Assembly: GCA_028622995.1 (NCBI GenBank)
Contig: JAJQJQ010000004.1
Location: 3,472,001 to 3,536,000, forward strand
Origin: Panagrolaimus kolymaensis
Taxonomy: Eukaryota > Nematoda > Chromadorea > Rhabditida > Panagrolaimidae
Direction of reading: 5' to 3'
DNA: 64,000 nucleotides
The translations under genes and the position numbers were made by a program. Position 1 is the stretch's first letter. The number at the start of each line of letters is the position of its first letter. Below, in pieces: positions 13,597-24,232 of this stretch. The notes under the pieces are model-generated. The model was not told the origin of the DNA. It was given only the letters and a program-made list of their open reading frames with translations, and ran no database searches.

Positions 13597-16489
13597 TTAC
13601 CGTTGAAGTCCTGCCCGTATCGCTTCAAACATTTCATTTTGAGTTTTAATAATCTTTGCAATTTCTTGCCGCATTTCAGATACTTCTTGCTTCGTTTTAT
13701 TTACTTCAATAAGAATATCTTGCTTGAATTTCTCCAAATCAGCTACAGTAACATTAGAGCTTTCAATTGAATTGCTGCTAGTAATCCTATAAATGAACCC
13801 ATCAAATCCATAATTATTCACCAAATTTAAACTTACTTTCTTTGTCCCTTGGGGGAATCTAACGACCCATTTGCGTTGGATGTAATTCCAGCTGTAATAT
13901 TTCCATTTGGTTTTGTCCATGGTTTTGGGACTGTTGTTGTTTCACCTGAAGTTTTTATTTAGTTTTATGCATCAGTAATTTAAGGTTTTTTGTTTCCCTC
14001 GTTGATATACGTCCATCCCCAAAAAAATTTTCGTACCATCCGGTCATCACTGACGACCTCAACAAACAACTGACCAAGGTCGGTTTCACATCTTCGTGTC
14101 GATTTAATTTGTTGGTTGCATTATTACGTTCAACGTACCGCAAGATTGATTAATGAAAAAAACAACTTTTTCTTTGCTTCAAAGTTGGGACGAAAAATTA
14201 TATTTTTGAGTGAAGGGTCAATTTGCAAAATGACTAAAGCAAAAAAGCGGCTATTTTTTTGTTAATCCCATTATTTTCTTTGCTCAATGAACCTTTTAAT
14301 GCAATGAATGAACTGCTGCATTGGTTGAGCTTTTGCATGCAAAAAGAAAAAGACATCTGCGCTTTTTGTAATTGCGCTATTGATTGAAAAAAAATAACAT
14401 GACATAATGTTCATCTTTTCCTGATTATTTTAATAGCCAACCAAAGGAAATAAGTAAATTTATGAAAGAATGTTCCCAAGTTTGCTTTAGCGAAAAATAA
14501 AAAAAATGCAACAAAAGTAGCGCTAAAGCTTGTGTACTAAAGAGATCAGAAAACAAAAAGGAACGTTTGATTGAGAGCCCTTAAGCCGATGGATCAAAAA
14601 AGGTTAAAGAAAGCAAATTTACCAGCTTTCTTCGTTGCCACTATAGTATTACAAGAATCAGAAGTATCAGATGAAGTTGCCAGATTGCTACTCGCCGTAC
14701 TGACGCCTGAACTTGAGGATGTTGAAATATTATCAGCATTACAATTTTTACCATTATTTTTATTATTGAATTTAGCTGCAAGCTCTGATAAAAAATCAGG
14801 ATGCGTCCCAGGCAGACTTGTTTTAGGTTGAGGAGTTTTTGCTGCATCAGATGGAGTTTTAGTAACTGCAGCAGGAGTGGAAGTTTTTCGTAATGTCTTG
14901 CTTTTAAGTTGATCAGCTAGCGATGTTGGAAGGGGAGGAGGTGGAGGCGCTGTTTTTGAAATCGGCGCACTACCATTGTTATTGTTGTAAGCCAGGGTAC
15001 CATTGATTTGTTGTGGTGGAAGTGGTGGAGCTGGTGGAGGAGCAGGAGCTTTAACTGGTGGTAATCCATTAGTTGAAGCTTGCTGCAATTGTCCATTGGG
15101 AGGTGGTGCAAAGCCATTGCTTGGTTGGGCCTAAAAGTAGTTGAAAAATTAGAAAATGTGGCAGAAAAAGGATTAAAAATAAAACAAAAACTTACTGTTG
15201 CATAAATATTAGATGAAGATGGAGTTCCACTACTTCCTGAAGATCCTTGTGAGCAGCGTCTTTGTTGCTGGTTGAGAGTACCGGTGCTTTGTAAAGATGA
15301 ATAGCTTGATTTCCTAAAAAACAAGGGATCAAAAATCGAATAAACTGTAGTTTAAAAAGTTGCAAAATGTTGGTTGTTTGCGTGCTTTAAAGCCAAAATA
15401 AAAGGCCCTAAACTTTAAGCCAAACATTGTAATCATCTAAATCGAACCTTGAACAAACATTTTGCTCACAAGCGTCATCATCGTCAATAACATCAGTTAT
15501 TGTGTCTAAATTTTTTGGAGTTTGGTCTTCTTGAAAATTAGCAATAAGCGATTGAATTGCTTGGGATTTAATTCGCATACTCATTTTAAAAGAAGGCAAT
15601 TAATAAAGTTATTAAAATCAAAGAAGCAACTTTCTCAAAGAAATTGAAAAACAAAGTATCAATAGTATTCGATGACTAAACGTTAAAAAAATAGATTTTC
15701 TTCGCTTAAAACCAAAAAAAAATAAAAGATGACGCATAAAGGGTGCGATCAGACAAATACAACCATCGCAAAAAAAGTGAATTGATGATTTCATCTTCTT
15801 TAAAAAACAAAAAAAACCCTTACTGAGGCTGTCGATAATTTGTTAAATTCGAATTACCAGAACCAATACTTTCTTGATCGACATCTCTGTTATTTGTTTG
15901 CTGATAATAATTTTGAGGATCCTGATAAACACCATTGCTTGCATTAATTTGTTGATATTGTGGCACACTTAAGCTTTCAACAATGCGTTTAATATGCGTG
16001 GAAAATATTTGAGCATCTTCAGCATTTATAAAATTTAAGCCAATAACCTAAAAAAGAAGAGTAATTGATGCGAATTGTCAAAAAAGATAAACATCGCAGT
16101 TATAGGTTAAAAAAGGGATGAGTCACAAAAACAGTGCAAAAAAGATAAAAATCATTACTTGTTTTTCTTCATTTTTCCATTGATGAAAAACAGGAGTAGC
16201 AACTTTATAATGAAAATTTTCATGAATAATTTGATTTACCAACGGCTTATTGTCATTTACCCGTAAAGCATAAATACGATATCGAAAGCTGGGTTCTGGT
16301 TCTTGCAATAAATGAACAGTTGCTCGACCTCCGTCCGATGTGCTGCTCACTTCAGAGCCGTCTGGTTTTCTCCAATCTCTCAAATCATTTTGATATAGCA
16401 AGATATCAACAGAAGCTTGCTTAAGGGATGTAGCACTGAAGAATAAATCGTAATAAAAAATATGAAGAAGTAAAAAAAACATACCTCAT
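13597..16489 (-). CDS. unc-34: Ena/VASP family protein (UNC-34/Enabled homologue)
   Basis: Seven exons on minus: 16489-16485, 16435-16159, 16047-15824, 15313-15196, 15130-14623, 13945-13837, 13786-13597; 476 aa. The first coding exon is only ATGAG, joined in phase to give MSATSLKQ. Residues about 10-120 form an EVH1 domain (ASVDILLYQ, RYRIYALRV, then ATPVFHQWKNEEKQ and VIGLNFINAEDAQIFSTHI). The centre is Pro-rich (APAPPPAPPLPPQQ and APPPPPLP), the usual profilin/SH3 ligand zone, with a possible G-actin-binding stretch at SLADQLKSKTLRKTS. The C-terminus (ADLEKFKQDILIEV to FEAIRAGLQR) is the coiled-coil tetramerisation segment of EVH2. The family acts at actin filament barbed ends in axon guidance and cell migration; all modules are present and unbroken. 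Confidence 0.93.
15448..15584 (-). other. Possible alternative first exon of the Ena/UNC-34 gene
   Basis: Within the intron between exons 3 and 4 lies an ATG-initiated acidic frame (MSMRIKSQAIQSLIANFQED...). A donor-like AAG|GTTCGA at 15448/15447 ends it in phase 2, exactly the phase needed to join the next exon at 15313. The product would lack the EVH1 domain. The donor is weak, so this remains a candidate. Confidence 0.35.
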
Positions 16490-18469
16490 GTTGAGAAAGA
16501 ATCGATGATAAATTTAAGAGTGCACAACGGCTCAATTCTTGAAAAAAAAATCGGCATAAGCGCGTGTTACCAAGTCGTAAAGATGACAATCCAAAACAAA
16601 CTGATCCGGTTTCTAAAACATCTCAAGTTTGCATTTTTTTATAATACAAAAAACGAGGGGAAGGGAAAACAAAAATTCAAAAATCAGGAGGTGACTCAAG
16701 TGGAATCAAAAAAACGTTTTATTGAATTTTTACTCGAGCTAGTATTTTTTTCTCCTTTTTTTTACAAAGATGTGTGAATAAAAAAAAGAACGATTGCGCG
16801 CAGTCAAAAGGACGACACGAAAACGATAAGCTCGTGAACGTCGAAACAAGCCGAAAGCGGTTCAAAGAACTAAAATACACTGCGCAAGAATAATAACAAT
16901 ATAGAAGAAAAAAGCGATACATAAATATGTAAAGTAAAACGCGTTAAACAAAAAAAGGATTGTTGTAACTCCAAAAATATAGTGGAAATCAAAAGTGTCA
17001 AAAAATCAAGATCAATAAATTTTAAATTGCGCGAAAAAACCTGGCACGGTCAGTGAAAAATACGCCACCCTTTTAACCGTTGTCGTCCGCAATAAAATTA
17101 TCGACCCAACCAAAAGCAAGGGAAGGAAGGCAACGCGGCAAAACTGGACAGTGGCCAGCTCTAAGAGCAAAGTTCTGTTTTTAACATTATTTTTCGGGGG
17201 TCTTGCGCGCTCCCAAACGGTCACACACTCACAAAAACACGCGTCGGCCGGATATACACTGAAAAATAGAAAGAAGAACAGGAGAAAGCAAGAATGAAGG
17301 AAGATGTTTGCATAAAAAAGAAAAGAAAAGCCATTTCAAGACGTTGCGGCATCAAAAAAAGACGCCGCTGCCAATAGTGGCTTGCTGCGAAAAAAGAGCA
17401 AAATCGTTGCAATGGAAAAAGAAAAAAATGTTAGAGGAGCAAAAAACTAAAGTGCGGACGTTTGGTTCTTCTTCTGCTTTTTTTGCGCACAACACACACA
17501 AGCACGCAAAAATAACTCTCTATGTCCAGTTAAATTTTCAATGCAGCAGTTCTGTTTTTCCGGCAACAAAAGGAGGGAAGCAGCACAACAACAAAAAAAA
17601 TAGCAAGAGAAAGGAAAAGTGAAGTGGACAGCAGATCTTTGGGCAGTTGTAGCGGTAGAAGAAGCATAGCAAGCCAGCTGTCTCTCTTTTGTGGAGAGTT
17701 TTACCCAAAAGCTAAAATCATTCCATCCCATGGATAGCCCCTTTCCTTTTATTTCTTCGTTTCATCAACAAAAAAAAGAAAATCTCGTAAGCATAGAATT
17801 TTTTTCATTGCTAACTATTATTTTTTATTTTTTAAAGAAAAAACTTTGACACAATGAAAATGAAATTTGACAGCTGGAATAGGAAAAAAAATTATAATCG
17901 ATCCTTGAGGCATTAGCAAACGACAATCGAAAAAAGGTTATCTCATGAAGTTTAAAGCTTTAAATAAAAAAAGGGCTGAATATTATTATCGATAAGCAGC
18001 AAGTAAGAAAAAATGGAACATTGTGGGTTTATCACATGCTGACGAATAAGAAGAAAAAAATTCCATTTACACCGGAAATGAGGTGAGCTCTCTCTTTCTG
18101 TCTCAAGGGAGCAAAGGTCCGTAAATAAATATGGTTAAAAAACGAAAAAATAGATTCACAAAATTTGATAAATATTTAAAATGGAATAACATTAGATAAA
18201 AGCTGTTGTAATAAATGAAGCTTTAGAAATACATAAAAAAAAAATATTTGTAAAAAATATTAAAAAACAACGGAAGCAATTTTTAAAGAAACCGCTTTAT
18301 TTTTATCGTTGCAGGAATCGATCTTTTACCTTTATGCGAATTATTTTGAATGGTCGTTTCAGCTATTTTTTGTTTTTCATCAGCTTTTTTGATTATCAAA
18401 AAAATAGTTCCTGTTTTGAGAGAGAGTATCATATCTCATTTCTTGCGTACGTTATTTTAGAAGTGCAGA
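16490..18469. other. Non-coding interval between Ena/UNC-34 and the Tudor gene
   Basis: No supported exon. It holds the divergent 5' flanks of the minus-strand Ena/UNC-34 gene and the plus-strand Tudor gene. Open frames at 17.2-17.7 kb are Lys- or Phe-rich and lack splice context. Confidence 0.5.
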
Positions 18470-19523
18470 ATGGCTAATAATTGCAGTGATGGTAGCCGTA
18501 ATAACGGTAATCGTCGTGATAATAACCGTAATGATGGCACTCGCAATGACGGTAATCGTCATCATGGTAATTCACGCAGAAAGGGCAGCAATCGTAACAA
18601 CAGTAAGTTAATTTTTTTTTGTTTGTTTTTAATTATAACTAACGTTACTGTTATAGACAATGAAGATTTTCGACGTCCATCTGCTCCTGCTACAGTTTTT
18701 GATGTTATTAAGATTAAGTATCCTGATGCAACGCCAGCTACTCCTACTAAAGAAGACTATCTCAATGCTGAAGGTTATCAAAATAATTCAAACAGTGATA
18801 ATGCTGAGGTAATTGTCTCTTTTACTTACCATTCAAACCTTTTATTTTATGTTTTCAGAGCAATTATGACGATCAAAAGCATCAAGATCAACCACGAAGT
18901 TCGAGCAACAATGCTACTGAAGGTACCTTTTTTGCTTTCTTTCTTTCTTTCTTTTATATGTATCTTTTTAGAAACTTCTCGAATGAAAACATCGGATGAT
19001 ACACGCAAATCTCAAACTGATGGCTCCCATAACAATCGTGGACATCGTCGAAACTACCGTGGTAAACCTTTCCGAAATAATTATGGTCATGGCTATGCTC
19101 AATCTTTTTCATATTTTGTTCCTGATCATACGATGCTTGTTCCACAACCAGGTTTTATTCCTCCACTTCCACATCATCCTGCTGGTCAACCATCTGATGG
19201 TATTGTTGCTGGATGTCAAGTTGTTGCACCATTTGCTGATGGAAATGTAAGTAATAGCTTTGGAAGGCGCTGGAGTTCTTCTGTGCAATATATTACTGTT
19301 ATTCATGCAGAGTGAATGGTTATGCATTTCGATGTTTTTTTCCTTACATTATTATTTTTGTCTTGTCTATGTATCTTTTCATGTCTTTATTTTTTAGTAT
19401 TATCAAGGTATTGTTCTCGTTGCTGATGATAATGCTAAAAGCGCTATAATTCACTTGTCTCATCAAAATGTCATCTACACTGTTCCATATGGCTTTCTTC
19501 AGAAATGCAACGTCAACGTCTAA
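18470..19523 (+). CDS. Small Tudor-like protein, paralogue of the TDRD3 C-terminal half
   Basis: Five exons: 18470-18602, 18657-18808, 18859-18922, 18972-19246, 19398-19523; 249 aa. The ATG follows ttattttag closely. Residues 1-44 are Asn/Arg repeats (RNDGTRNDGNR). Then come NEDFRRPSAPATVFDVIK, an RG-rich stretch (NRGHRRNYRGKP) and a C-terminal domain with Tudor spacing (GCQVVAPFADGNYYQGIVLV, then AIIHLSHQNVIYTVPYGFL). Tudor domains bind methyl-arginine. The segment around nt 18590-18990 aligns with the TDRD3 gene at 24.2-26.0 kb, including two phase-1 introns at matching places (see finding). It lacks the OB-fold of TDRD3. An intron at 18809-18858 has no counterpart there. Confidence 0.8.
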
Positions 19524-20117
19524 CTTCTTCATTTCTTCTCATCTCGTGGTTTTCATTAATCTTTGCTTATTACTGTTATGGTTTTTACGTGTAATCACTG
19601 ATTTTTGTTATTAAATTTCTTGCTCGATCTCTTTCATTGCCTTTTTTGTGCAAAGTTTTTTTCGTTTATTTTGTTTTGTTTGGTTTTTACCTGTGCTTTT
19701 TGCAATTTATTATATAAACACTTTGAATGTTTTTTGTTTCTGAAGTTTAATAATGATTTAAAGGGTTTTTTCTTACATTTTTCGTTGTTTAGAGTAAATT
19801 CATAGAGGTATGATGAAATGAGCAATGTCATGTGCATTATAAAAATAACAAAGAATTTACAAAATTTTGGAAAATAGTCAACGTGCTTACAACATTCTTT
19901 TAACTAACCGATTACATATTTCGGAATATTGATTGAGTTGAATAGTCCTCTCACAATCTTTAAACACCATAATCTGATCCAAAGGTGTGCTTCTGCTAAA
20001 ATATGTTACCGCAATAATTTTTCAGCTATTAATTAACACTTTTACTATAACAACATTACTCCCAAAAATCACAAGAAAAAACGAGATAAGAATGAATACA
20101 TTTATTTTCTATCACAA
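19524..20117. other. Intergenic, no gene seen
   Basis: AT-rich 3' flanks of two convergent genes. Frames around 19600-19850 are Phe/Cys/Lys-rich on both strands and lack start or splice context. Confidence 0.5.
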
Positions 20118-20720
20118 TCAAAAATAAAATCTAATACAAACACAATAATTAAGGGTTGTATTCAACAGCTGATTTAATTCATTAACATTAGCTTGTCGAG
20201 TAAGGGTTGGTATTTCATCATCCGATGATACATCAATAATGGCATCATCCCCTTCTTCTGAAGATGAATCACTGCTAAGATGAATGACGGGTTTTAATGG
20301 TCGAGTAATTGCAGGTCGTAGACAACTTGAAATGGTTCGACGTCGTTTAATTGCAGCAAGTTCAAAATTGGGTGAAGATGATCGAGAATCATCATCCGAT
20401 TCATCTGGATGAATTGTGGATGTTGAAGTTCTTCTTGTTCCATTAACTCTTGGTCGTTTAGTTTTAGGCGAATTACTTTGAAGTTGTACAACGAGAGTTC
20501 GTCGCTTCTTAATTTTATATTGTTGTACAGTTTTATCTTTTTGTTGATGCAATGAATAAGCTGTATTGACATGAAATTCGGGTTTCATATAAACATATTT
20601 GTCATCCACAAGGCAGCAATCAAATGAGCATTTGTTATTTTGATTAAATTTTTTTGTAAAAATAAAACCAGGGCAAGCATCAAGAGTTCGGCATAAAATA
20701 TTCAACCAACTTGACAACAT
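20118..20720 (-). CDS. Unrecognised basic/acidic protein with SUMO-interaction-like motifs
   Basis: A single-exon frame of 200 aa with an ATG start at 20720. The N-terminal 70 residues hold six Cys (LDACPGF, KCSFDCC). The middle is Lys/Arg-rich (KIKKRRT, KTKRPRV, IKRRRTI), suggesting nuclear import. The C-terminal part has two hydrophobic-then-acidic motifs, VIHLSSDSSSEEGDD and IIDVSSDDE, which look like SUMO-interacting motifs followed by casein-kinase-type acidic serines. No catalytic or DNA-binding domain is recognised. A nuclear, SUMO-related role is inference only. The final residues (NYCVCIRFYF) look unlike the rest, so the 3' end may be wrong. Confidence 0.55.
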   Translation of the reverse strand: MLSSWLNILCRTLDACPGFIFTKKFNQNNKCSFDCCLVDDKYVYMKPEFHVNTAYSLHQQKDKTVQQYKIKKRRTLVVQLQSNSPKTKRPRVNGTRRTSTSTIHPDESDDDSRSSSPNFELAAIKRRRTISSCLRPAITRPLKPVIHLSSDSSSEEGDDAIIDVSSDDEIPTLTRQANVNELNQLLNTTLNYCVCIRFYF

Positions 20721-20886
20721 TTTAACATTTTTACATCCAATAAATGAAAACTTTGTTACATTATTACTATGCTGCCTATCATTGTCTTCATTTCAGAAAA
20801 ATTTGGCTGGAGGCAAATATGATCCTTCAGTATTTTTACACAACCAAAAATCATCAAATTACGATCAAAATCTTGTTATTATTTTT

Positions 20887-21249
20887 TTATCCTCCTCCAT
20901 CACTTGAACCACCAGTGGATCGACGGCTAATGGATTCGCTACTGCTTTCACTGCTTGAACTATGAGATGAAATTCTACGAATTGCACTTTTTCCTTTTGG
21001 TTGTTGCGCTTGTGCTTGTTGTTGTTTACTTGTTGCTAAATGAGATGGTTTAATGGGGCTACTGCTTACAGCAATTGAAGCAGGTGAAGTACTGGCAATT
21101 GGCATTGCAGCACTATTAGATGATTGAGAAATAGTTTTTTTGCTTGGTTTAATTGGTGAACCAACAATTGGAGAAGATGAAAGAGGTGAAGCATTTAATG
21201 GTGACGAAGGAGTGATATGCATTGGTGGAGTATTTTTTGGACTTGTGCC
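20887..21249 (-). CDS. Ser/Pro-rich low-complexity exon, probably a 3' exon
   Basis: An open frame that either begins at the ATG at 21222 or, reading further up, at an acceptor-like gattag at about 21250. The sequence is Ser/Pro/Lys-rich with the motif SPIKPS twice (GSPIKPSKK, SSPIKPSHL), a QQQAQAQQ stretch and a terminal Ser/Gly block ending SSDGGG. No domain is recognised. It could be the last exon of a gene whose upstream exons I could not find, or a short gene of 111 aa. It lies 166 bp upstream of the SUMO-motif gene on the same strand. Confidence 0.4.
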   Translation of the reverse strand, partial: GTSPKNTPPMHITPSSPLNASPLSSSPIVGSPIKPSKKTISQSSNSAAMPIASTSPASIAVSSSPIKPSHLATSKQQQAQAQQPKGKSAIRRISSHSSSSESSSESISRRSTGGSSDGGG

Positions 21250-21330
21250 TAATCAGATTGGAGCCATATCATCAGTCAAAAAATATTTAATGTTTTATAT
21301 ATCACATCTGAATGGTGGGTTGAAGTAGTC

Positions 21331-21510
21331 CTCTTTTAAGTTTGAGCTATGGCAACCAAAAAAATGGATGGATAAAAATATTAGTGCTGAAAGAGCTAAT
21401 ATAGCACACAAAGTTTAATGACTCCTGGTATGAAAGAGATAGAAGCATACAAAGATTATTTACTATAAATCAAGCTCGAGATGACCTTCCCACTCCCGAA
21501 ATTTGCAAAG
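21331..21510 (+). pseudogene. Possible frameshifted coding relic
   Basis: Two adjoining plus-strand frames look protein-like: ELWQPKKWMDKNISAERA... runs to about 21413, then one frame over the text continues as FNDSWYERDRSIQRLF and INQARDDLPTPEICK up to a donor-like AAAG|GTACTT near 21510. One surplus base near 21415 would explain the shift. No complete gene surrounds it. It may be a gene fragment or an exon pair with unusual splicing. Confidence 0.3.
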
Positions 21511-21858
21511 GTACTTGCACATCTTTCATATCATTTATGGAGAAGATAAAAATATTTCAGTTTATAAAAGGCGATCGATATTTTGCTGCATTTTTTAATT
21601 TCTGCTATTTCATCACAAAGTAATGAGAAAGATGCACTCCATTCATTCCATAAATATTGTGAAATAAAAAGTTTATTTTCATTACGTTTATTTGGTTTTT
21701 TTAAACTTAATTGTCTTATAATATTTATATTTACTTTAAACTTGCGTGGTGATAGAGTTTTTTGAGTTAAATCATTTTAGTATTTCATCATTCATAGAAA
21801 ATAACGCAATATAATTAACTTGTATTCATAATTTTAGAAAGAATCGAAGTTCCAAGAG

Positions 21859-23549
21859 ATGGATCAACCAAAACGATTATACGATCATTGTTCTCCTCCT
21901 ACGGATGCTCACATCGAGCTCTTTCCTCCAATTTACAAAGCAGCTTTTTTAAGAATGAAAGCAGACTTTGAGACAACTGAAGATTATACCCAAAAATGGT
22001 CGATTGCTTCTGAATTTTCTCAAAAATATGTTACTTTATCATGTTATTCAAACCCTTTATCTTTTCTAAATTCTAAAAAAAATGTTGTTTGTGACAACAA
22101 TGCATTAAGAAAATTACTAAGCTTTTCTTCATTGAAATATGGAACCTCAAAATTATTTTGGAAAGCAGAGGAATTTTTTATGATATCACATTATGGCGAC
22201 TTTTCAGTATATGGCACAAAATCTGTGATAATGGCAATAAAAAAGATCTCCTTCCCACGTCTTGGAGTTGAATCGATTTTACTTTGGTATGAAAGATTTA
22301 GTAGTGAGTTATTGTTTTCTTCAAGCTGGCACAAATAATTCTCTCAATATTGTTTTCTTTCAGTGAAACCACTTCCAAAATGGCTTCGTTTAAAAATTAA
22401 AAGGTCGGCGTTACTCTCTTATGAATTCATGAGAAATGATTTGCCAGATGAAGAATGGTTTGAGTATTTGAAAGAATTAGAAGAGGACGACGTCATCGTT
22501 GGGGTCATTGAACACCGACTTGGGTGGATGATGGGCTGTGTGAATAAGAAAATATGGAAATTTTATATGGACTTTCTTAAAGATAAGGATCCTTTCGTAA
22601 GTTTTAGTATTTTTTTTCAAAAACTCACAATCAAGAAAAAAGAAACAATTTTTTATTTTTTAAAAAAATAAACGTAAAAAAATTAAGGGCATTTTCTTTT
22701 TATTTAAACGCAAAAGAACAATTTTAGGATTTGTTGAGCGTTTATCAACGATACACCCGCTTTTTTATTGAAGATTTTGAAATGGTGGAAAAGTATCGAA
22801 ATGAAATAGAAAGAATTGGAAAAGATCATTCAGTTACCGAATTTTGGATTGACACGATTTTGTATGAAATTGATTTTGGAAATCAAAAAAAGGCCGTCAC
22901 AGTTTTGCAACGAGCAATGTCCACAGTAACAGGACATACCGTTTTGCCTGAATTCAATGATTTTATTGCCTTATTGGAAGAATGCCTGATTTCAATGAAA
23001 GTCGCGGAGAAGGACAAAGTTAAGCCATATAAAAAGATGGATGAATATCCCAAGCTCACTTTGCCTCCTCCAACTTGGTATGATCCAATCACTCTTCATT
23101 ATCCCAAACACACGATTGAAGCATATAAGAAAAGTCAAAACTTTTCTCTCCCTCGCAATCTTGTTTATTTAATTTCCAAAGAAGCAAACGTTGAAATTGT
23201 CAGAAAATTATACTTCACTTGCAAATACTTTTACGCTGTCCGACGTACTTTGTATTGTCATCAATTGAGCCTAAATTATTCTAAAAAATCACGATATGAA
23301 GATTGGTCACTATTTCTGAACAAAAAAAACATAGATTTTGCTGGATTAAATAATTTGGTTATTTGTACAAAATTGGAGCTTTATTGTCCTGAACAACAAG
23401 GTGATCCGCATATGCTTGCAAATGTAATTCCGAAACTTGGAGGTTGCACTGCTCACCTCGGTATAATAATGTATCAAGAGTTAAATGAAAGTCACAGAAA
23501 ATTTCTCAATTTACCAGAACAATGTTATTATAAATGTCATTTTGTTTGA
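21859..23549 (+). CDS. HAT-repeat (PRP39-like) protein fused to a nematode F-box-like module
   Basis: Three exons: 21859-22303, 22364-22596, 22728-23549; 499 aa. An acceptor-like attttag lies just upstream of the ATG. Residues 1-320 have the helical-repeat look of HAT repeats (KLFWKAEEFFMIS, VESILLWYERFS, KIWKFYMDFLKDKDP, then VYQRYTRFFIEDFEMVEKY and EFWIDTILYEIDFGN), most like the U1 snRNP factor PRP39. From about residue 364 the text changes to SQNFSLPRNLVYLISKEAN and LYFTCKYFYAVRRTL, the pattern of the F-box-like gene at 60.4-61.4 kb. Both parts lie in the same uninterrupted last exon, so the fusion does not depend on splicing guesses. Function is unknown. Confidence 0.75.
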
Positions 23550-24232
23550 AAAATATAACTATCAATGATAATTTAATTTCGAACTTGAAAACCTTTTCAT
23601 ACTTTTTATTTGAAATTATTTTTTACAATTTTGTGTTTATAAATTATCAAAAAACTAATAACTTTTTTTTTGAAGGAAGTTAATGTTTTTTGAGGCTTTC
23701 TTGCAAACTCCAAAAACATATTTGAGGATTCACAATCTATAAAAACAGCTATATAAGATAAATTTTACTTTTTTTTAAGTATAAAAAAGTCTTTATCAAT
23801 GGTTGATTAAGCTCATCGATCATAAATAAAAAAACTATCAGCAATCATCAGCAAGTGGGTTCGAAAAAAGTTCATATCATCACATTTTCCTCAAATGCTC
23901 ATATTCTTGCCTTTTTCCCAACAAAAATTATTGTTCCATTTGCCATCCAAGCTTATTTTTGACATGTTTGACCATTTAAAATATTAATCAACCTTTATGT
24001 TTTCCATTTTTTAAATCTTAGTTCGAATATTTTTTATGGAATTCTGGGATGGATATTTTCTTATCGCAACAATAAATATTTTAATATCTTATCTAAACGT
24101 TCCTAACGCCACCTTTTCACCCACCATTCATTAAATTTTGTCCACAATTTTTGCTATCGAGATTTTCCTAATATTACTATTTTCCATTTCATTTTATATC
24201 CCATTTTGAAATATTTTATTTAATATTCATGA
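23550..24232. other. Intergenic
   Basis: AT-rich, no coding frame. It carries the 3' flank of the HAT/F-box-like gene and the 5' flank of the TDRD3 homologue. Confidence 0.5.

Noticed and set aside
17308..17731. Overlapping frames on both strands near 17.5 kb
   Set aside because: Lys-rich on one strand and Phe/Cys-rich on the other, typical of A-rich DNA; no splice signals or homology.
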